Notes under the pieces: generated by a model | What the model was told of the DNA's origin: nothing | Databases searched by the model: none | The model's input: the letters and a program-made list of their open reading frames with translations, nothing else | Source: an uncultured Alistipes sp. | GTDB lineage: Bacteria; Bacteroidota; Bacteroidia; Bacteroidales; Rikenellaceae | DNA: 40,952 bases | NCBI GenBank assembly: GCA_944320665.1 | Contig: CALUII010000016.1 | Coordinates: forward strand, 1-40,952 | Direction: 5' to 3' | Translations under genes and position numbers: made by a program | In this document: positions 1 to 7,429 of the stretch, piece after piece | Numbering within the stretch: the first letter of the stretch is position 1 | Layout of the letters: each line of letters begins with the position of its first letter

Positions 1-1
1 C

Positions 2-457
2 CTGCGTTCGAACATGCTCACGGCCACGGCCGGCGAAGCGATCATGACCCACCGCCTGCGCGGCTTCGAGCCGTGGATGGGAGAGATCGAAATGCGTACG
101 AACGGTTCGATCATCTCGGGCGAGACGGGTACGGCCTACGCCTACTCGATCGACAAGTTGCAGGACCGCGGACGCTTCTTCATCTCGCCGATGGACCAGG
201 TCTACGAAGGTCAGGTAATCGGCGAGCACACCCGTTCGAACGACATCACGGTCAACGTCACGAAGGCCAAGCAGCTCACCAACATGCGTGCATCGGGCTC
301 GGACGACAAGGCAGTGATCGTGCCGCCGAAGATCTTCACGCTCGAAGAGGCTCTGGAATACATCAAGGAGGACGAGTACGTAGAGGTTACGCCCCACGCG
401 ATGCGTCTGCGCAAAATCCTGCTGCACGAGGTGGACCGCAAACGGGCATCGAAGTAA
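2..457 (+). CDS. typA: GTP-binding protein TypA/BipA, C-terminal part (5' end outside window)
   Basis: This is the last 151 residues of the translational GTPase TypA/BipA; the frame is open to the window edge, so the start and the GTPase domain lie upstream. The visible part is the BipA-specific C-terminal domain, with family landmarks such as LQDRGRFF, YEGQVIGEH and KQLTNMRASG, followed by a basic end (MRLRKILL). TypA binds the 70S ribosome and is linked to ribosome assembly and stress or cold adaptation in studied bacteria. The C-terminal domain makes the ribosome contacts. The reading frame is intact and stops with TAA. Identity is very secure because this domain occurs only in this family. 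Confidence 0.96.
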   Translation: MRSNMLTATAGEAIMTHRLRGFEPWMGEIEMRTNGSIISGETGTAYAYSIDKLQDRGRFFISPMDQVYEGQVIGEHTRSNDITVNVTKAKQLTNMRASGSDDKAVIVPPKIFTLEEALEYIKEDEYVEVTPHAMRLRKILLHEVDRKRASK

Positions 458-579
458 GGAATAGACCGGATGCCGGCCATCTCCGGATGCCGGGCGAATC
501 CCCTATGCGGAGCGCCTCCCGACACCCGCGAGACCGACGGCCCCCATCGGGTCAACAACACGCAAACGAAACTTCCTTC

Positions 580-894
580 ATGGATCACTGGACACTGTCG
601 CTGGCCGTCGGAGCCGTAGCCGGCGCATTGGAAGTCATTCCGATGATCTTCCAACGCACCGCCTTCACGACCTGCATCTCCTCGTTTCTGATCTACCTGT
701 TTGCCGGCGTGCTGATCTTCCACAGCAACCTGCCCTACCTGCCCTGGTGGGCCGACGGAATGGCCGTAACGCTGATGCTGACCGTTCCCCTGCTGTTTGT
801 ATTGACGGGAAAGGATCGGAAAAACATTCCGCTCGCGCTCTTCAATGCCTTGCTGTTCGGATTCCTGATCTCGGCGGCCGAACACTACCTGTAA
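580..894 (+). CDS. small four-helix inner-membrane protein, unknown function
   Basis: This is a 104-residue hydrophobic protein with about four predicted membrane segments: roughly residues 6-25 (from LSLAVGAVAGALEV), 32-48, 58-75 and 82-100. The start at 580 is the first ATG that gives a protein beginning directly with the hydrophobic part; the same frame is open much further upstream, but there it only overlaps typA in a non-coding register. It lies 122 bases behind typA on the same strand and ends just before a strong terminator, so it may be co-transcribed with typA. I do not recognise the family, and no catalytic motif is visible. The hydrophobic pattern and terminator placement support a real gene. 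Confidence 0.7.
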   Translation: MDHWTLSLAVGAVAGALEVIPMIFQRTAFTTCISSFLIYLFAGVLIFHSNLPYLPWWADGMAVTLMLTVPLLFVLTGKDRKNIPLALFNALLFGFLISAAEHYL

Positions 895-910
895 CCTACG
901 GGGCAACAAC

Positions 911-955
911 ATACAAAAAAGGAGTCCATGCGTAACATGGACTCCTTTTTTGTAT
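911..955. terminator. bidirectional rho-independent terminator
   Basis: A perfect 20-base-pair stem (911-930 with 936-955) encloses a five-base loop. The A-run on one side and T-run on the other make it a terminator in both directions. It separates the plus-strand membrane gene ending at 894 from the minus-strand gene ending at 1061. Confidence 0.93.
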
Positions 956-1060
956 TTACCCCTCCCGGCAGCCGTCTCTGCCGGCCGGTACGGGATCCGG
1001 ATCCGGCCGGGTAAAGAGCGAGTTTCGGCCTCCTGCCGCAGCTCCGGAACGGCCTCCCGA

Positions 1061-1912
1061 TCAGAAACGGAAGCTCAGATAGACTCGGATGGCACTGGTC
1101 TTACGCTTGATCTTACCAACGGCCCCGCCATCGGAACTCTCACCAAAGATCGAATCGACAAGACCTTCGGAGAGCGAGAAGTTCTTGTATTTTGCCTGGC
1201 CCCAACGCCCCTCGACTCCGAGCGAAATGACCCGCCACGACACGGCTCCACCTGCCGTGAAGAACGTCGCATAGTTCACACTCACATTGTCATCAAGCAG
1301 GATGAGCGATGCCGACGGCACAAAGCGGAAATAGGCACTGATCTTCAGGTGATCCACCGGATTGATCGTCACCGACGGACCCACCTGCAGACCGTACTCC
1401 AACTGATGGGCGCCAAGATTGATGTCCCCGCTTCCGATCGCATCCAGCACCTCGTCCTGATCGTAGAGGTCATCCAGTCCGTCGAGCCCGCCGGCTTCGG
1501 GCAGTTCTTCCATCAGATTACCCGTCGACTGCCACTTGTCGTACTTCGCATAGTTGATATCCATCCACGAGAAGTCGATACCGAACTTGATCATGCGGGC
1601 CAGCGGTTTCTTATGGAGGTAGAAGGTCTTACCCCATACCAACGAGACACCCAGATTGCTCCGATACTCCAGCCCGGGATCTACCGGTTTCGATCTCTGC
1701 GAAACATATCCGATGTTGAAATATTTGGCCCGATCCTTCCAGATTGCCTCATTACGTTCGGCCTCCTGAGCCTCTTCCACCTGATCGGTCAACTGAGCCA
1801 CCACCTGTTGTAACGAATCGGTCTCGGACATGGAGGCCGACTGAGGCTCCTGCGCCCACGCAACGCCACCCATGAACACGGAACCGATAATAACCAGTAA
1901 AGATTTCCTCAT
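1061..1912 (-). CDS. outer-membrane beta-barrel-like protein, secreted, unknown function
   Basis: This is a 283-residue exported protein. It starts with a signal peptide (MRKSLLVIIGSVFMGG followed by VAWAQ, cleavage likely after WAQ). A short coiled-coil-like, Glu/Gln-rich stretch follows (about residues 30-60), then alternating hydrophobic and polar strands ending in a terminal Phe (VYLSFRF), the usual end of an outer-membrane barrel. I chose 1912 as start because it gives a clean signal peptide; an ATG six bases upstream (1918) is equally possible. A TAnnTTTG element at 2049-2042 would give a leader of about 120 bases. The gene is monocistronic, ending against the terminator at 911-955. The family is not recognised by name; a barrel of porin or OmpA-like size is an inference from the C-terminus and strand pattern. 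Confidence 0.78.
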   Translation of the reverse strand: MRKSLLVIIGSVFMGGVAWAQEPQSASMSETDSLQQVVAQLTDQVEEAQEAERNEAIWKDRAKYFNIGYVSQRSKPVDPGLEYRSNLGVSLVWGKTFYLHKKPLARMIKFGIDFSWMDINYAKYDKWQSTGNLMEELPEAGGLDGLDDLYDQDEVLDAIGSGDINLGAHQLEYGLQVGPSVTINPVDHLKISAYFRFVPSASLILLDDNVSVNYATFFTAGGAVSWRVISLGVEGRWGQAKYKNFSLSEGLVDSIFGESSDGGAVGKIKRKTSAIRVYLSFRF

Positions 1913-2041
1913 AAGCATTAAAATATTTAGTGATCCAACATGATTCACGACCGTTCCCGCCCCGACCGATTCCCACGACTTCAGTCCCGTTTCCGGTCAA
2001 CGGTCGCCACAAACAACGAGTCCGATCGCCAGTGTCAGATA

Positions 2042-2049
2042 CAAATATA
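2042..2049 (-). promoter_or_regulatory. Bacteroidetes -7 element upstream of the outer-membrane protein gene
   Basis: TATATTTG on the minus strand fits TAnnTTTG. Transcription from it would give a leader of roughly 120 bases before the ATG at 1912. I see no recognisable riboswitch in that leader. Confidence 0.55.
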
Positions 2050-2111
2050 GTGAAAAGAGAACAGTTTCGGCGTACATTCGATGAAAAATATCAATGTCCG
2101 AAGAGGAGTCC

Positions 2112-2516
2112 TCACGCCATCGGCTCTCCGTTCCGCCCCGACCGACGCAGGGTGGCGTACGAAAGGATGTGGCGCGTCACCCCGACCGCCACCCCCAGCA
2201 ACAACACCTGGGCCCACCACCAGGCATCGACCACGCAGCAGATGCACCACAGCAGCGTTGCCCACAGGAGTGCCACCGAGACGATTTTCGCCCGCAACGG
2301 AATAGCCCGGTGGACCTGAAAACTACGGATGTACACTCCGAGCCACCGGTTATTCAGCAGACGGGCATGCAACCGGGGAGAGGACCGCAGAAAAAGCGCC
2401 GCGGCCAGGAGCAGAAACGGAGTGGTCGGAAGCAACGGCAGGAGGATGCCCGCCACACCGAGTGCCACGCAGATGCTGCCGCCCACAATACCCAGGATAT
2501 GTCCCACACGATTCAT
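2112..2516 (-). CDS. YbaN / DUF454 family inner-membrane protein
   Basis: This 134-residue membrane protein matches the DUF454 (YbaN) family: an N-terminal hydrophobic segment with GVAGILLPLLPTTPFLLLAA, a middle amphipathic stretch ending in the family-like N-R-W-L-G-V-Y-I, then two more membrane segments (about residues 75-110). The function of the family is unknown. I chose the ATG at 2516 because a TATCTTTG promoter element lies at 2531-2524, only seven bases upstream. Longer starts would place the promoter inside the gene. The spacing implies an almost leaderless mRNA. It is separated from the M15 peptidase gene upstream on the same strand by 99 bases. Confidence 0.85.
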   Translation of the reverse strand: MNRVGHILGIVGGSICVALGVAGILLPLLPTTPFLLLAAALFLRSSPRLHARLLNNRWLGVYIRSFQVHRAIPLRAKIVSVALLWATLLWCICCVVDAWWWAQVLLLGVAVGVTRHILSYATLRRSGRNGEPMA

Positions 2517-2523
2517 GCGCCGC

Positions 2524-2531
2524 CAAAGATA
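2524..2531 (-). promoter_or_regulatory. -7 element directly before the DUF454 start codon
   Basis: TATCTTTG on the minus strand lies seven bases before the ATG at 2516. With the usual Bacteroidetes spacing from -7 to start site, the transcript begins within a few bases of the start codon. This element also decides the start of the gene. Confidence 0.7.
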
Positions 2532-2615
2532 GGGATATTTCACCAAAATACCGCCGGCACCCGACACCCAACGGCACACATGCGACCGAACGACGCACGA
2601 ACCGCATGATACACG

Positions 2616-3098
2616 TCAGCTCATCGGATAATAGCATCCGCCACGCATCGAAAGCAGTTGGCGACGCTGTTTGCCCTGTGCATTCCGGTATCCGACATGA
2701 ATCCAGGCCGGCGTACCGTTCTTCAGCTCCGACTCGGAGATCATCTGGTCGAAATTGCCGCACGACACCAGAAAATTGCGGCAAAAGGACTTGAATTCAG
2801 CCATTTGAAGATTGCTCGGCACCAGGTCAAAGGCATACCCATGACAGTGCGCCGAGGTAGCCGAACCGCCAACTGCCGCATTGAGCCTCAACGAACGGAA
2901 ACCCGACGAAATACATATCTGCGGATCCTCCAGCCCCTTCGTTTCGCAATGGCGGGTCCAGGCCTCACGCAACGGATCGAGCAACTGCTCGACCGTCTCC
3001 ACGATATGCTCCTTCTGTGTGGCATTCGGGCTATTGTCTATGCCCCGCCGACGGGCTTCCGCGGAGTAGATGCACTCCTCAAGTGTAAAATACTTCAT
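2616..3098 (-). CDS. M15 family zinc peptidase (D-Ala-D-Ala carboxypeptidase / endolysin type)
   Basis: This 160-residue protein has the peptidase M15 zinc-site pattern S-x-H-x-x-G-x-A-x-D (SAHCHGYAFD, about residues 82-91) and a second metal-site His in AWIHVGY (about residues 131-137). A conserved SSGFRS stretch precedes them. It resembles the Peptidase_M15_3 group, which includes phage endolysins and cellular D-Ala-D-Ala hydrolases acting on peptidoglycan peptides. There is no signal peptide or membrane segment, so export would need another route such as a holin, and none is encoded nearby. Its neighbours are ordinary chromosomal genes. It may be a domesticated phage lysin or a cytoplasmic muropeptide hydrolase; the family call is firm, the role is not. 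Confidence 0.85.
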   Translation of the reverse strand: MKYFTLEECIYSAEARRRGIDNSPNATQKEHIVETVEQLLDPLREAWTRHCETKGLEDPQICISSGFRSLRLNAAVGGSATSAHCHGYAFDLVPSNLQMAEFKSFCRNFLVSCGNFDQMISESELKNGTPAWIHVGYRNAQGKQRRQLLSMRGGCYYPMS

Positions 3099-3139
3099 GA
3101 TTCAAAGTGATTAAATGGTCATATAAGAAAAAAAGTACG

Positions 3140-3147
3140 TATCTTTG
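3140..3147 (+). promoter_or_regulatory. -7 element of the rpiB promoter
   Basis: TATCTTTG lies 40 bases before the rpiB ATG at 3188. It supports the short start, because the in-frame ATG at 3107 lies upstream of the promoter. Confidence 0.7.
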
Positions 3148-3187
3148 TTATATCAATTTCAAAAAACCTAAAACACTCATCAACCAT

Positions 3188-3646
3188 ATGAAAAAGAAGA
3201 TCGGCATCGCCAGCGACCATGCAGGCTACGAAATGAAGGAGTTTCTCGTCGGCTGGCTCGATGCACACGACTGGGAGGTGCTCGATTTCGGCACCTATTC
3301 CGAGGAGCGTGCCGACTATCCCGATTTTGCCCATCCGCTGGCCCTGGCCGTCGAGGCCGGTGAAGTGGAGTGCGGCGTAGGCCTCTGCGGCTCGGGCGAG
3401 GGCATGGCCATGACGCTCAACAAGCACCAGGGCATCCGTGCCGGCCTGGCCTGGCAGCCCGAAATCGCGGAACTGATCCGCCAGCACAACAACGCAAACG
3501 TAATTGTATTTCCGGCCCGCTTCATCACGAACGACGAGGCGGCCCACATGCTCGAAATCTTCCTTTCAACACCGTTCGAAGGGGGACGTCACGAAGGACG
3601 TATTGCCAAAATTCCCATTTCGGCCGCCGCAACAGCAAAAGCCTGA
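3188..3646 (+). CDS. rpiB: ribose-5-phosphate isomerase B
   Basis: RpiB interconverts ribose 5-phosphate and ribulose 5-phosphate in the non-oxidative pentose phosphate pathway, in the cytoplasm. The 152-residue protein is typical of the LacA/RpiB family. It starts with KIGIASDHAGYEMK (substrate-binding Asp-His), has CGVGLCGSGEGMAM in the middle with the catalytic Cys, and continues with the expected HNNANV. The start at 3188 follows the promoter at 3140-3147 and begins directly with the first beta strand. The gene appears monocistronic: it has its own promoter and is followed by a hairpin with a T-run. Confidence 0.96.
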   Translation: MKKKIGIASDHAGYEMKEFLVGWLDAHDWEVLDFGTYSEERADYPDFAHPLALAVEAGEVECGVGLCGSGEGMAMTLNKHQGIRAGLAWQPEIAELIRQHNNANVIVFPARFITNDEAAHMLEIFLSTPFEGGRHEGRIAKIPISAAATAKA

Positions 3647-3717
3647 CGCCGTCTGCCACAAGGGCGGAAGAATCGGTCCCTGCATACGGTTGCTCCAATC
3701 ATGGAGTGCCCCGCACA

Positions 3718-3760
3718 ATATCTCCGGAGAGCGACATCGCCCATCCGGAGATATCTTTTT
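3718..3760 (+). terminator. rho-independent terminator behind rpiB
   Basis: An 11-base-pair stem (3718-3728 with 3744-3754), with a smaller hairpin possible in its loop, is followed by a five-T run at 3756-3760. It ends rpiB transcription before the convergent ispE gene. Confidence 0.85.
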
Positions 3761-3803
3761 ATAAAAAGACGACTCTCGGGTCCTTCGCTGGGCCAATCGC
3801 AGA

Positions 3804-4613
3804 TTACAACGCGAACACGTAAGGCGACAGCCTCCGTAACGACTCTTCGGAGCCCCCCTCCGAAGCAAACAGTCCATACACGGCCGATCCGCTTCCCGAC
3901 ATCGAAGCATAGACCGCACCGGCCTCCATCAGCCGCACCTTGGCTCTCCGCACCTCAGGGTGGGCTGCAAAGACCGAAGGTTCGAAATCGTTTTTCACGC
4001 ACGCCTGCCACTCCGCAACAGGACGGGTCAACCGTTCGGCCAACGGCACCTCGGGGACCGACGGGCTGACACCGGCGTAGGCTTCGCGCGTCGAGACCGA
4101 AGCCTCGGGCTTCACGATCACGAGCCGGAAACCCGTCAAATCGAGCGCTGCGGGCTCCATCACCTCGCCGCGGCCGCGACACAACTGCGGCGTATTGCGT
4201 ACAAAGAAGGCCGTATCGCTTCCCAACCGGGCGGCACACTCGATCAACTCCTCCTCGGGCAGCGACAACCCGAAGAGTTCGTTGCAGGCACAGATCACGG
4301 CCGTCGCATCGGACGATCCGCCCCCCAGCCCCGCACCGAATGGGACCCGTTTGTCGAGCCGGACCGCCACGGGACCGATTCCATACCGTTCACGCATCAG
4401 CCGCACGGCCCGCATGCAGAGGTTGTCCTCCGCCTCACAATCGATCGCGAGGCCCTCGGCACGAAATACATCGTGCTCTGCCGCGGCTACCTCCACCACG
4501 TCATAAAGTCCACGGACGGGAAACATCACCGTCTCGAGGTCATGGTATCCGTCGGGGCGGCGACGCAACACGTCGAGCCCGATGTTGATCTTGCAATTGG
4601 CCTGTCGAATCAT
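3804..4613 (-). CDS. ispE: 4-diphosphocytidyl-2-C-methyl-D-erythritol kinase
   Basis: IspE phosphorylates CDP-methylerythritol at the 2-hydroxyl using ATP, the fourth step of the MEP isoprenoid pathway. The 269-residue protein is a GHMP kinase: N-terminal KINIGLDVLRRRPDGYHDL, the glycine-rich ATP loop PFGAGLGGGSSDA (about residues 87-99), and the C-terminal GHMP motif ASMSGSGSAVYGLF. The ATG at 4613 is set by the first conserved strand and by a TATCTTTG element whose last base is four bases upstream, so the mRNA should be nearly leaderless. The gene is divergent from the GSCFA gene. IspD, the preceding enzyme of the pathway, is encoded about 14 kb away in this window rather than adjacent. Confidence 0.97.
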   Translation of the reverse strand: MIRQANCKINIGLDVLRRRPDGYHDLETVMFPVRGLYDVVEVAAAEHDVFRAEGLAIDCEAEDNLCMRAVRLMRERYGIGPVAVRLDKRVPFGAGLGGGSSDATAVICACNELFGLSLPEEELIECAARLGSDTAFFVRNTPQLCRGRGEVMEPAALDLTGFRLVIVKPEASVSTREAYAGVSPSVPEVPLAERLTRPVAEWQACVKNDFEPSVFAAHPEVRRAKVRLMEAGAVYASMSGSGSAVYGLFASEGGSEESLRRLSPYVFAL

Positions 4614-4617
4614 ACGA

Positions 4618-4625
4618 CAAAGATA
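4618..4625 (-). promoter_or_regulatory. -7 element abutting the ispE start codon
   Basis: TATCTTTG on the minus strand ends four bases before the ispE ATG (4613). The predicted transcript starts at or next to the AUG. I do not see a convincing -33 TTG at the expected spacing. Confidence 0.68.
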
Positions 4626-4744
4626 GCATCGTTCCGAGGGGTTTCGACACACGCAGCACGATTTTTTTCACACACCGCTGCGACACGCCGCCCCCACGTC
4701 GAAAGTCTCGTTCCGCAAAGCCGCGGCTTCCGACAAATAATTCG

Positions 4745-4752
4745 TACCTTTG
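4745..4752 (+). promoter_or_regulatory. -7 element abutting the GSCFA gene start codon
   Basis: TACCTTTG ends five bases before the ATG at 4758, again predicting a nearly leaderless mRNA. It is divergent from the ispE promoter about 120 bases away. Confidence 0.68.
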
Positions 4753-4757
4753 CCGCC

Positions 4758-5729
4758 ATGATGAAATTCCGCACCGAAATCACTCTTCCTCCCTTTCCAC
4801 CCGAGGCCCGGATCGGCTATGCCAACCACCTCCTCGCACTCGGCTCCTGCTTTGCCGACACCGTGGGCGAACGGTTGCGTCGCGCCCGCTTCGCCTGCAC
4901 GGTCAACCCGTCGGGCGTGCTCTTCAATCCGGCCTCGATGGCCCGGGCCATCGAGGCATTTGCCTCCCAACAGGCCGTCACACCGGAGGAGCTTCGCTTT
5001 GCTCCCGAAACGGGCCTGTGGTTTCACTTCGGCTTTCACGGCTCCTTCTCTTCGTGTGACCGCAATGCCGCCCTCGAGGCGATGAACCGCGCCCTGCAAC
5101 GCGGCACCGAGGCCCTGCATCGGGCCGACCGTCTGCTGCTCACCTTCGGCACGGCCTGGGTCTACGAACACGCAGGCGAAATCGTCGCCAACTGCCACCG
5201 TCGGCCGGCCGCAGAGTTCGTCCGCCGACGTCTCTCGGTCGAGGAGATCGTCACCACCTACGAACGGCTGCTCCAAGGGCCACTCTCCGGCCGCGAAATC
5301 ATCCTCACCGTCAGTCCCGTACGCCACCTGGGGGACGGCCTTGCCGGAAACTGCACAAGCAAAGCCGTACTGCGTCTGGCCGCCGAGGAGCTCTCCGAAC
5401 GCCATACGAACGTGCACTACTTCCCGGCCTACGAAATCGTGACGGACGACCTGCGCGACTACCGTTTCTACGCCGATGACCTCATTCATCCCGCGCCGCA
5501 GGCCGTGGAGTACATCTGGGAGCACTTTGCCGAAGCCGTGCTCGACGAACGCGCCCGACGGCTGGCCCCGGCCGCCGCACGCATCGTGGCCGCTGCGGCC
5601 CACCGCCCGTTGCACCCCGACTCACAGACTTACAGAGACTTCTGCCTCAAACAGTTGGCCGCCATCGCCACAATGCCCGAAATCGATTTCAGCAAGGAAG
5701 CCGCCTATTTTGCACATCATGTCCGATAA
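4758..5729 (+). CDS. GSCFA domain protein
   Basis: This 323-residue protein carries the GSCFA domain found in Bacteroidetes and some Proteobacteria; the naming motif is seen as LGSCFADTVGERL near residue 30. Other landmarks are NPSGVLFNP (about residue 50), LTFGTAWVYE, LTVSPVRHL and YFPAYEIV. GSCFA proteins resemble SGNH/GDSL hydrolases in motif layout (Gly-Ser, then Asn-Pro, then a late Asp/His region YRFYADDLIHP), so an esterase-like or acyl-transfer activity is plausible, but no substrate is established that I know of. There is no signal peptide. The ATG at 4758 (a second follows at 4761) lies five bases after a -7 element. The next gene starts 37 bases downstream but has its own promoter. 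Confidence 0.93.
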   Translation: MMKFRTEITLPPFPPEARIGYANHLLALGSCFADTVGERLRRARFACTVNPSGVLFNPASMARAIEAFASQQAVTPEELRFAPETGLWFHFGFHGSFSSCDRNAALEAMNRALQRGTEALHRADRLLLTFGTAWVYEHAGEIVANCHRRPAAEFVRRRLSVEEIVTTYERLLQGPLSGREIILTVSPVRHLGDGLAGNCTSKAVLRLAAEELSERHTNVHYFPAYEIVTDDLRDYRFYADDLIHPAPQAVEYIWEHFAEAVLDERARRLAPAAARIVAAAAHRPLHPDSQTYRDFCLKQLAAIATMPEIDFSKEAAYFAHHVR

Positions 5730-5734
5730 AATCG

Positions 5735-5742
5735 TAAATTTG
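5735..5742 (+). promoter_or_regulatory. -7 element of the PafA-like gene
   Basis: TAAATTTG lies 24 bases before the ATG at 5767, in the short gap behind the GSCFA gene. It suggests the secreted protein is also transcribed on its own. Confidence 0.6.
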
Positions 5743-5766
5743 CCCTCCCGAAACAGATTGCATCCC

Positions 5767-7344
5767 ATGAAACATTTACTCTACACCATAGCCGCCGCAA
5801 GCCTGATGCTTGTACCGCAACTCGCCGCCGCAGCCCAACCACCCCGTCTGGTCGTACAGATCGTCGTCAGCTCGATGCGCGCCGACGACCTCGACCGCTA
5901 TGCCGACCATTTCGGGGATGACGGATTCCTGCGGCTCGTGCACGGCGGCACCCGCTATTGCGGCAGCCGCTACGACTACCAGCAAACCTCGACCCCCGTC
6001 TCGCTGGCGACACTCACCACCGGCGCGCAACCCTCGACCCACGGCGTGATCGGACTCCGCTGGCGCGACTACGTCGAAAACTCGGTGGTCGAACTGGTCC
6101 GCAGTCAGAAGGGCATCACTCCCGAAAACCTCTTTGCCCCCACCGTGGGCGAAGCGCTGGCCACGGAGTCACCCGAAAGCCGCATCGTCACCGTGGCGGC
6201 CGAACCCGAATCGGCCGTCGTAATGGCCGGTCACGCCGGACACGCCTACTGGATGGAGCCCCTGCGCTGCAACTGGACCACCTCGGGATGGTACGACCCA
6301 CAACTGCCCGAATGGATCCAGCAGTTCAACCGCGAGGGATTCAATCTCAACTACATCGACACGGAGTGGAAGACCCTCCTCGAACGCGACGCCTATCGCA
6401 ATACGCGCCGCTTCGACATCGTGCCGCAGCCCCAGAGCCGCGAAGAGCGACGCGCCAAACACACACCCTGCCTCCACCTGGACAATAACCTCGACCGCAT
6501 GCTCTACACGCCGGCCGGCAATTCGGCCGTGCTGGGCTTTGCCAAACTCGTGGTCGCACACTACGGACTGGGAAACGACACAACCCCCGATCTGCTGAAT
6601 ATCTGTCTCGACGCCCCGCGCCACATCGCCGAAGCCTACGGCCCGGAATCGGTCGAGGTGGAGGACATGTACTATCGCCTGGACCGCGAACTGGCCGACT
6701 TCCTGACCTTCATCGAGGCGCAGGCCGGCGAGGAGAACATCCTCGTGGTACTTACGTCGGACCACGGCACGAGTGCCTCGTACGACGCCGGACGCGAACC
6801 GCGCGACCGGTTCAACCTGCGGCAGTTCGAGGTCATCATCAACAGCTTCCTCAACGTGCGCTACGGCGTGGGAAAATGGCTGCTCGAATACGAGGACAAG
6901 TGCATCTATCTGGACCACAACCTGATCTACGAGCGAGGCCTTGACCTGGCCGACGTACAGGACGAGGTGGCCACCTTTGCCATGCAGTTCCGCGGCGTGT
7001 CGCACGCCCTTTCGGCCACGGCCATGCGCACAAGCTACTTCGGCAGCGGATATGCCCGCCGCATGCAGAACAGTTTCTACCCGCGCCGCTCGGGCGACGT
7101 AATCCTCAACTTCCAGCCGGGATGGATCGAAGAGCGAGACCGATGCCGCTCGTCGTCGGGATCGATGTACGGCTACGACACCGAGGTGCCCCTGCTCTTC
7201 TATGGCGCGGGAATTGCCGATCAAACCGTCGAGCGCGATGTGGACATGATCTGCGTGGCCCCGACACTGACCTCGCTGCTCGGAGTGCGCAAACCGGCAG
7301 CGGCTGAAGGCACCCCCCTGCCCGAAATCGTAAGCCACGACTGA
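5767..7344 (+). CDS. secreted alkaline-phosphatase-superfamily protein, PafA-like, probably catalytically inactive
   Basis: This 525-residue protein has a signal peptide (MKHLLYTIAAASLML followed by AAAA) and the fold landmarks of the PafA-type alkaline phosphatases of Bacteroidetes: the Thr nucleophile region (QQTSTPVSLATLTTG, Thr74), GPESVEVEDMYYRLD, TSDHG (Asp332-His333), FQPGWIE and YDTEVPLLFYG. Aligned by eye to Elizabethkingia PafA, the second zinc pair Asp-His is kept. The other four zinc ligands are changed: the first-strand Asp is Ser35, the Asp and His four residues apart are Arg285 and Glu289, and the late His is Ser464. The reading frame is intact and the fold motifs are well kept, so this looks like a selected pseudo-enzyme or an enzyme with altered chemistry rather than a decaying gene. 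Location is periplasmic by inference. The sufE operon follows after 85 bases. Confidence 0.88.
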   Translation: MKHLLYTIAAASLMLVPQLAAAAQPPRLVVQIVVSSMRADDLDRYADHFGDDGFLRLVHGGTRYCGSRYDYQQTSTPVSLATLTTGAQPSTHGVIGLRWRDYVENSVVELVRSQKGITPENLFAPTVGEALATESPESRIVTVAAEPESAVVMAGHAGHAYWMEPLRCNWTTSGWYDPQLPEWIQQFNREGFNLNYIDTEWKTLLERDAYRNTRRFDIVPQPQSREERRAKHTPCLHLDNNLDRMLYTPAGNSAVLGFAKLVVAHYGLGNDTTPDLLNICLDAPRHIAEAYGPESVEVEDMYYRLDRELADFLTFIEAQAGEENILVVLTSDHGTSASYDAGREPRDRFNLRQFEVIINSFLNVRYGVGKWLLEYEDKCIYLDHNLIYERGLDLADVQDEVATFAMQFRGVSHALSATAMRTSYFGSGYARRMQNSFYPRRSGDVILNFQPGWIEERDRCRSSSGSMYGYDTEVPLLFYGAGIADQTVERDVDMICVAPTLTSLLGVRKPAAAEGTPLPEIVSHD

Positions 7345-7429
7345 CCGCACACCCGATCCGACCGCTGACCACACGCAGGCCGGGAGGGCGCAAGATAATA
7401 AACAGAAGACAAACAACGTTTATCCCAAA

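Noticed and set aside
2616-3098. Prophage remnant around the M15 peptidase
   Set aside because: No integrase, structural gene, attachment repeat or change in composition is seen; the neighbours are core genes.
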